Source: JAVBLT01 sp031553315 (GTDB lineage: Bacteria; Verrucomicrobiota; Kiritimatiellia; RFP12; DVOR01). Taken from it: DNA of 64,000 bases. Shown in pieces: positions 59,562 to 64,000 of the stretch; the first letter of the stretch is position 1; every line of letters begins with the position of its first letter. The stretch is from assembly GCA_031553315.1 (NCBI GenBank), contig JAVBLT010000011.1:60099-124098 (forward strand), given 5' to 3'. Both the position numbers and the translations under genes were made by a program. The notes below the pieces were generated by a model, which saw nothing but the letters and a program-made list of their open reading frames with translations, did not search any database and was not told where the DNA came from.

Positions 59562-59606
59562 AAACAAAAAAGAGCGGCGAATGCCCGAAGGCTCTGCGCC
59601 GCTCCT
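59562..59606 (-). terminator. Intrinsic terminator of the DUF3332-like gene
   Basis: GAGCGGCG and CGCCGCTC (59572-59604) form the stem with a 17-base loop; on the minus strand the stem is followed by TTTTTTGTTTTTTT. Confidence 0.85.
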
Positions 59607-59625
59607 TCGCATGGTTTCAACCGGA

Positions 59626-60090
59626 TCAAGCCGCCGTGAAGCTGGCGACGACGGAACCATCGGCGGCCGTCATCGTCATCACGCCGCCCTGAAGCGTGGC
59701 GGTGAAGGTTTCGCCCGCTTCGTTGGTCACCAGCAAAGCGCCGTCGGCGCCGCGGGTGAAGGTGAACACGCCTTCGGCGGTCTCCATCCTCACGGCATCG
59801 CCGGTGCGGGTGAGCAGCACTTCCGAACCATCGGCGGCGCGGACGGCGGCAAAGGTGTCGATCGGGTTGTCGTCGAGCCAGAACTCGATGGTGTTGAAGA
59901 TGAGCAGATCGCCCGCCAGCGTGAAGGGATACGCGAGCACACAGCTCACAAGAAAAGCGAATTCATCGGTCAGCTTGTTGTCAAACGACGAATGCCACTT
60001 GTAAATGCTGGAAGTGAGCTTAAAGGAACCGGTGCAACCCGTCATGACAACGGCGCATGCGACCATGGCGGCAAAGAGTGCTTTCTTCAT
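59626..60090 (-). CDS. DUF3332-like lipoprotein
   Basis: A 154-residue predicted lipoprotein with lipobox MTGC at residue 19. The mature start GSFKLTSSIYKWHSSFDNKL and the hydrophobic loop DEFAFLVSCVLAYPFTLAGD resemble the DUF3332 family, small envelope proteins of unknown role. The second half is a beta-rich repeat with regular TFTRGADGALLV and TMTAADGSVVA. ATG 60088-60090 follows GGAGA by eight bases; a longer frame upstream is unlikely. Own terminator downstream, so monocistronic. Confidence 0.75.
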   Translation of the reverse strand: MKKALFAAMVACAVVMTGCTGSFKLTSSIYKWHSSFDNKLTDEFAFLVSCVLAYPFTLAGDLLIFNTIEFWLDDNPIDTFAAVRAADGSEVLLTRTGDAVRMETAEGVFTFTRGADGALLVTNEAGETFTATLQGGVMTMTAADGSVVASFTAA

Positions 60091-60190
60091 GAATGTGTCT
60101 CCACTAAAAAAATGACCAATCCTGTAAAACTGCCGGGTATTATGCGGCAGAAACCGCAAAACCACAAGCCAAAAGTGTTCAACTCGCCGC

Positions 60191-60244
60191 TAAAAGTTCA
60201 CCCTTTCCCCGTAGACACTGTTCCGCCTATGAAAAAAGGGTGAA
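60191..60244 (-). terminator. Possible terminator of the CsgG-like operon
   Basis: TTCACCCTTT and AAAGGGTGAA (60197-60244) form a ten-base stem with a 28-base loop; CTTTTAG follows on the minus strand. The loop is long, so confidence is moderate. Confidence 0.5.
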
Positions 60245-60268
60245 TGAACTCAGAAAGAACAAAAGCGG

Positions 60269-61192
60269 TTAGAACCGACGCTCAAAATTCTTCTTTTCGG
60301 TCTCTTTCTTTTTCAGCGCTTCCTTTTTCAGCGAAGTGGCGCTGACAGGCCGCAACAACATACCGACTTTGCAATCCTCAATATCCAGCTTGCCGATCGG
60401 CTCCACATAGGAAATCTTGGGGCCGACGCGGGTCACCTTCACACGCCCGACACGGGTCTCCTCGGAACCCAGCGGTTCGCCGGTATCGGGATCGGTCAGC
60501 TCTTCGCCCATTTCAAACAGATCATACAGCCGTTCCTCTTCCGTCTGTTCTTTGGTGAGGTTGACCGCGAGCTCGGTTTCGCCCACTTTCAGCACCTTGG
60601 TGGGAAAAGCCAGCTCAATCAGTTCATCTGTTACCATCTGTGCGGCATTTCTCACGGCATCGGTGATGGCCTGAGAATCCAAATTGCTTCTCACGGAAAC
60701 ATTTTCGCCCGACATGCGGCTCTGAGAACCGTCGGCCTGAACACTCTTCATGGCAATCAGCTTTCCGGTGCGAACATCGGTAAAGCGAAGCTGGAGCTCA
60801 ACCATTGCGTTGACCTTTTTCGCCGCGACGTCGCCGCTTCTGGTCGCGGTCGAATCATACCCAAAGCTGATTACCGCGCCGCTGATCACATAACCGGCGG
60901 CTTTAAGCTTGGGATTGGTTTCCAAAGCCTCGCCATCCGTTACTCCCGCGGCCTCAAGATCGCGTTCCTTCATCACCGATTTCAGATTCTGGCGTTCCAC
61001 CACCTGAAATTTACGGGTGTTGACAATACGCTCGGTGATGCGGTCGCGCAACGCAGTAAGGTTTGACTGATCGGCCGAGGATTTATTCTCGAACACATCC
61101 ACGCACACCACCTGGCGGTTATCGTCGGCCGGAGCCGCGAAGGCCATCCCGCCTGCCATCAGGCAAAAACACATGAGACCAATTGCTTTCAT
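60269..61192 (-). CDS. CsgG/HfaB-family protein
   Basis: A 307-residue exported protein with signal peptide MKAIGLMCFCLMAGGMAFA and no lipobox Cys. It has the CsgG-type core: VVCVDVFENKS, ALRDRITERIVNTRKFQVVERQ (split), NLKSVMKERDLEAAG, GYVISGAVISFGYD, and MVELQLRFTDVRTGKLIA. CsgG proteins form outer-membrane pores for curli or act as related envelope factors. The C-terminal part (about 210-307) adds a small beta domain and a Lys/Glu-rich tail. Without the lipid anchor it may be periplasmic. Eighteen bases after the small gene and in the same operon as another CsgG-like lipoprotein. Confidence 0.8.
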   Translation of the reverse strand: MKAIGLMCFCLMAGGMAFAAPADDNRQVVCVDVFENKSSADQSNLTALRDRITERIVNTRKFQVVERQNLKSVMKERDLEAAGVTDGEALETNPKLKAAGYVISGAVISFGYDSTATRSGDVAAKKVNAMVELQLRFTDVRTGKLIAMKSVQADGSQSRMSGENVSVRSNLDSQAITDAVRNAAQMVTDELIELAFPTKVLKVGETELAVNLTKEQTEEERLYDLFEMGEELTDPDTGEPLGSEETRVGRVKVTRVGPKISYVEPIGKLDIEDCKVGMLLRPVSATSLKKEALKKKETEKKNFERRF

Positions 61193-61210
61193 TACTGTTC
61201 CTTTCTTGTT

Positions 61211-61825
61211 TTACAAATCATCGAGGTCGATCGGAATAAGGGCACACGCCCTCATGCGATAACCCTCTTTCGTTTTGACGGCAACGGCCTTGACGCTTTT
61301 TTTAGGGGCTTTCGGGAAACGCCAAGTCAGCGTCACGCTCAGTTGCGTGCCGTCGGCCACCAGTTTTTCATCACCGTCAATCCGTTCATCATCCAAGCCG
61401 CCGTTGGAGGCTTTGTTATCGACAAAAAGCTTTGTGAACTTCTCCAGCGACGTTCCGCCGCGATACTCATCGCTCATGGCCCAATACATCCGCTTGTAAT
61501 CTTCATTTTTCCAGGCCCGGCAAAAGTGGTGAATCAACCGCTTGGCATCGATCGATTCTTCCAGTGTGGGCACGGGCGGGAGCTCGACAGGCGGTTTCTG
61601 CGGCGCCAGCTTGCGCTTGGTTGTTCTGACGACAACCACCTCCTCTTCCCCCTCATCGCCTTCCGCCGCTTCAGCCGCCTGCCTGGCGGCTTCTTTTGCC
61701 TTTTCAGGCTCGGCATTGGGCTTTTCCGCCGCTTTTGGTGTAAAAGCATCGGGAAACTCTTCAATGGCGGCCCGTGCGGGAAGCACCGCACAGGCAAATA
61801 AAACCACGGATAAAATCACTTTCAT
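61211..61825 (-). CDS. Exported protein of unknown function in the CsgG-like operon
   Basis: A 204-residue protein with signal peptide MKVILSVVLFACAVLPARA, an acidic linker (EAAEGDEGEEEVVVV) and a C-terminal domain starting near ESIDAKRLIHHFCRAW. The pattern KNEDYKRMYWAMSDEYRGGTS resembles NTF2-like folds (small alpha-beta cone), but this is a guess. ATG 61823-61825 is preferred over the one at 61837 because GGAGAAC lies correctly before it. It lies between two CsgG-like genes with close spacing. Confidence 0.65.
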   Translation of the reverse strand: MKVILSVVLFACAVLPARAAIEEFPDAFTPKAAEKPNAEPEKAKEAARQAAEAAEGDEGEEEVVVVRTTKRKLAPQKPPVELPPVPTLEESIDAKRLIHHFCRAWKNEDYKRMYWAMSDEYRGGTSLEKFTKLFVDNKASNGGLDDERIDGDEKLVADGTQLSVTLTWRFPKAPKKSVKAVAVKTKEGYRMRACALIPIDLDDL

Positions 61826-61836
61826 GCCGTTCTCCA

Positions 61837-62802
61837 TTAAAACGCGAGCAGGCTTTCCTTAAAGCCCTTCGACTGGTCTGCATTGATTCGCGCGTAATGC
61901 CCCTTCATCACATGCACGTTTTGGTAGTTTTCGACCTCGATCCAAGCCGTTCCCAGCTCGCTGGAAACAACGGTTCCCTTTCCGATGAGCGACGGGTCGC
62001 GCGTGGCGTTGGCAATGATCGCCGAATTGTCCACATAGATGAAAAATTCAACCTTGGTACCCTTCACAAGGCCATAGTTGCTGCCTTGGGAGATGCGGAC
62101 CAACTGGCAGTTGCCGCGTGTTTCGACCACGCGGGCGGGCGGGGCGAAGCGCGCGCCGAGCTCGGTTGCAAAACCTTTGACCGCTTCCTGAGCCGCCACG
62201 CCGATTTTGGCGGGAACGGAGGCGGCATCAAGCTGGGGATAGGATTTTTCAATGTTTTTGACCAGAATCACCCGGTTGTTGTCTTCAAGATCATAAAACC
62301 GGAAATCGACGGAAAGCTTTACATCGGCCACATCCCGGGTTGTGCTCCCGCCGGTGGGGCGGCCCAGCAAATCGGTGTTGGGTTCCGTGATTCTACGCGT
62401 CTCGGTCTGAATGGAATTCACTTTTGCCGAAATCAGATAGCGCGATCCCTGTATTTCCAGCCCTCCGACCCCGGCATCCGAAAGTGAGTTCACTTCTTTT
62501 TCCTTCAACAGAGCCGAGAGGTTCGAGCGCTCAACCACTTCAAAAAAGGCGAAATCGGAAAGTGCGCTGTAGAGCTGCGAATCAATGGCGGCAGCGGCTT
62601 CTTTCGCCGCATTTTTCAAATTCTGCTCCGATACGGAAATCGCCACTTTCTGGCGCTGTTCGCTGTGATCGCTCGCGCCCTGATCCAGAAAAACGGCCTG
62701 ATCCCGATTGCCCTGAGGCAGCGTCGTCGGATCGGGAGAGGTGCACCCGCACAGCGTTGCCCCTGCCACAAGAATGCCGCCAAACCACGTATTAACCTTC
62801 AT
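61837..62802 (-). CDS. CsgG-like lipoprotein
   Basis: A 321-residue predicted lipoprotein with lipobox LCGC (about residues 17-20). The core resembles CsgG and the paralogue at 60269-61192: AFFEVVERSNLSALLKEKEV, YLISAKVNSIQ, VKLSVDFRFYDLEDNNRVIL. A C-terminal part (about 225-315, QLVRISQGSNYGLVKGTKVE and GTAWIEVENYQ) looks like the SH3-like domain found in FlgT-type proteins. It is the first gene of the three-gene unit. Relation to curli is not established: no curli subunit gene is nearby. Confidence 0.75.
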   Translation of the reverse strand: MKVNTWFGGILVAGATLCGCTSPDPTTLPQGNRDQAVFLDQGASDHSEQRQKVAISVSEQNLKNAAKEAAAAIDSQLYSALSDFAFFEVVERSNLSALLKEKEVNSLSDAGVGGLEIQGSRYLISAKVNSIQTETRRITEPNTDLLGRPTGGSTTRDVADVKLSVDFRFYDLEDNNRVILVKNIEKSYPQLDAASVPAKIGVAAQEAVKGFATELGARFAPPARVVETRGNCQLVRISQGSNYGLVKGTKVEFFIYVDNSAIIANATRDPSLIGKGTVVSSELGTAWIEVENYQNVHVMKGHYARINADQSKGFKESLLAF

Positions 62803-62839
62803 CTTCTGAGTCCTTTCCGGAAACGTTCACAGTTTAAAC

Positions 62840-62867
62840 ACAATAACATCTTTAAAACCATAGACAA
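62840..62867 (-). promoter_or_regulatory. Possible promoter of the CsgG-like operon
   Basis: On the minus strand TTGTCT (62862-62867), 16-base spacer, TATTGT (62840-62845), 38 bases before the start codon. The interval 62803-63012 holds no gene that I can see. Confidence 0.4.
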
Positions 62868-63012
62868 GCAAACAAAAAAATCACATTCTCGAATGCTGAT
62901 AAGAGGTATCGTAGCTGATTTTCTCCGGCTTTGCAAGTATTTTACCCGAGTGGCACAAAAAAACAGGAAAACCGGATAAAAACATCAGCTTTTCCACTTT
63001 TTTGAACGAATT

Positions 63013-63708
63013 TTACGAAATGCTGTTTGAGGCGCGTGTGTTGCGCTCGATCTGAAGCAGGGTGATGAGCACCATGCAGGCGGCAAGAAAGCTGAAGCAG
63101 ATGACAAACCCGCCAAGAAGCGCGGTTTTATACTCCTGAGCCTCTTCTTTTTCCTCTTTTCCGTTTTCAATTTTCTGGAGATAAAGTTTTCCGAATTTTG
63201 AAATGTTCAGGGAAAGTTTTTCCAGGTTGGGCTTGTCGCGGCGGGCGTCTTTGATGAAATCATCCAAAGAATCGAGATAGTTTTCAGCTTCATGATCGGG
63301 TACGTTGTCCAAGGTGCTTATGATACTGTTCTGACAATTGTCCAAAAATTTATTGGCGTCTTCCGCGCCTTTTGAAAGATCATCTTTGGCAATCTTAAGA
63401 ATTCGCTGATTGAGTTGATCAATCAGCTTGGCAAATTTCAGATTCTGCTTGGCCTCTTCGGCGTGGCTCATTGAGCTGCCTGAACCTGCGGGAAGGTAGT
63501 TTTTCACCTCCTGATAGGTCGGGGCTTTGACCGAAGCGGAACCGGAGAAGAGGTACAGCAAAAAAATAAACGCGGTAACGGCGATAACGATTACTGTGCC
63601 GACGAGGGCGATCATGCGGTAGGCGTTGAGCATCCGCCCGACGAAGGTGTTCTCGGCCGACATGTATTGTGTGGCGAGCTGCTTGGTTTTGTTCAACAGG
63701 CTATCCAT
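63013..63708 (-). CDS. Two-helix membrane protein, unknown function
   Basis: A 231-residue protein with two membrane helices (about 32-56 and 195-220) and a soluble helical domain between them (about 60-190) rich in Asp, Glu, Lys and Asn. No family was recognised. The middle part (IDQLNQRILKIAKDDLSKG and LDSLDDFIKDARRDKPNLEK) suggests coiled-coil or four-helix packing facing the periplasm. GGAG precedes the ATG by eight bases. It lies just downstream of the palindromic element at 63734-63896 and of a truncated membrane-type gene, which were probably co-transcribed before that insertion. Confidence 0.65.
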   Translation of the reverse strand: MDSLLNKTKQLATQYMSAENTFVGRMLNAYRMIALVGTVIVIAVTAFIFLLYLFSGSASVKAPTYQEVKNYLPAGSGSSMSHAEEAKQNLKFAKLIDQLNQRILKIAKDDLSKGAEDANKFLDNCQNSIISTLDNVPDHEAENYLDSLDDFIKDARRDKPNLEKLSLNISKFGKLYLQKIENGKEEKEEAQEYKTALLGGFVICFSFLAACMVLITLLQIERNTRASNSIS

Positions 63709-63733
63709 TTGAATGACTCCTTTTTCTGGTTGT

Positions 63734-63896
63734 TAGAGCATGTTTCGAATGAGATTCCCGGATTTTGCGAAGGTGAATTTTGGTTTTGACAAACGCTTGA
63801 GGCGAGCCGTAGCAACGCTACGGCGATCTGAAAGGGTGAAGTTCAAAAACAAAAAGCACCGAGAAAAAGCGGAAAGATCAATCGAAATATGCTCTA
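63734..63896. mobile_element. MITE-like palindromic element flanked by TA
   Basis: A 163-base sequence with imperfect terminal inverted repeats: it starts TAGAGCATGTTTCGAATGA and ends with the complement of TAGAGCATATTTCGATTGA. The halves are complementary over much of their length, and the centre is GCCGTAGC-AAC-GCTACGGC, a perfect hairpin. Both ends carry TA, as for Tc1/mariner/IS630-type insertions with TA duplication. It has no open reading frame. Removing it with one TA would restore a TAA stop in the gene to the right. Confidence 0.75.
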
Positions 63897-64000
63897 GACG
63901 GTTGTTTCTTGGGCGAACTGTTTTTCCAGCTCCTGTTTTCTGCGGAGCATGGCAATGTAGATCACGGAGGGAATGGTCACGCGATAGGCAGGCCCCAAGA
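63894..64000 (-). CDS. C-terminal end of a gene running past the right window edge, membrane-type
   Basis: Only 34 codons are visible: a hydrophobic piece VTIPSVIYIAML followed by a charged tail RRKQELEKQF and AQETTV, then TAG. It is probably the end of a membrane protein. The TAG stop is formed with the terminal bases of the MITE-like element; without the element the same position reads TAA. The function cannot be told. Confidence 0.55.
   Translation of the reverse strand, partial: LGPAYRVTIPSVIYIAMLRRKQELEKQFAQETTV

Noticed and set aside
1..64000. CRISPR array, prophage, integrase or complete insertion sequence
   Set aside because: No regularly spaced direct repeats and no transposase or phage structural genes were seen; the only mobile signs are the restriction cassette and the MITE-like element.

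Overview
The window is a GC-rich, gene-dense chromosomal segment from a Gram-negative anaerobe or facultative anaerobe. Direct signs of an LPS-bearing outer membrane are LptE, LpxK, the Mla lipid-transport genes, an OprM-type efflux channel and an alginate-type porin. Anaerobic-type genes include a 2-oxoacid:ferredoxin oxidoreductase, an Rnf subunit and an iron-sulfur L-serine dehydratase. A secreted autotransporter-associated beta-strand repeat protein, strongly C-ending codon use, FabV as the enoyl reductase and many unfamiliar lipoproteins fit the PVC group (Kiritimatiellota, Lentisphaerota or relatives). That placement is inference; no rRNA is present.

Layout. 1-5700: partial serA (-), then a BamD-like protein, LptE, tRNA-Arg(CCG), an orphan rnfE, an HU gene, an EEP-family hydrolase and an AsmA-like protein. 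5700-13711: argF, pyrB, a W-P-L repeat protein, then an AT-rich two-gene restriction-modification cassette (EcoRI-like nuclease plus D12-class adenine methyltransferase) lying directly before mlaE-mlaF-mlaD. 13726-21501: a lipoprotein, smc, L-serine dehydratase and a porin. 21557-29770 (-): a tightly packed operon transcribed dut-hemL-nuclease-lpxK-murJ-murG-phoA. 29837-32636: ferredoxin, alpha and fused beta-gamma subunits of a 2-oxoacid:ferredoxin oxidoreductase, ending at a clear terminator. 32649-40505: a beta-strand repeat protein (-), then a GH3 beta-glucosidase, a beta-CASP nuclease and a membrane protein. 40509-45200 (-): proS, HU, hisS and a DEAD-box helicase. 45359-51998: an AcrR-type regulator with its operator inside its own promoter, then an RND efflux operon. 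52025-58560: fabH-fabF-fabZ-fabV, a double-receiver protein, nrdR, a NIF3-like protein and a UDP-glucuronate decarboxylase. 58580-64000 (-): small lipoproteins, a GtrA-like protein, two CsgG-like proteins around a small gene, a two-helix membrane protein, and a MITE-like palindrome inserted in the stop codon of a truncated gene.

Themes: envelope building and lipid transport (lptE, mla, lpxK, murJ, murG, phoA, fab), amino-acid and nucleotide metabolism (serA, argF, pyrB, sdaA, dut, nrdR), translation (hisS, proS, tRNA-Arg), and defence (RM cassette, efflux). The strongest candidates for new biology are the EcoRI-like cassette with an unusual methyltransferase partner, the TA-flanked palindromic element near the right end, the CsgG-like gene set, and the W-P-L repeat protein. 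No CRISPR array, integrase or complete insertion sequence was seen. No gene-free stretch exceeds 300 bases. All family calls rest on reading motifs by eye; no database search was possible.
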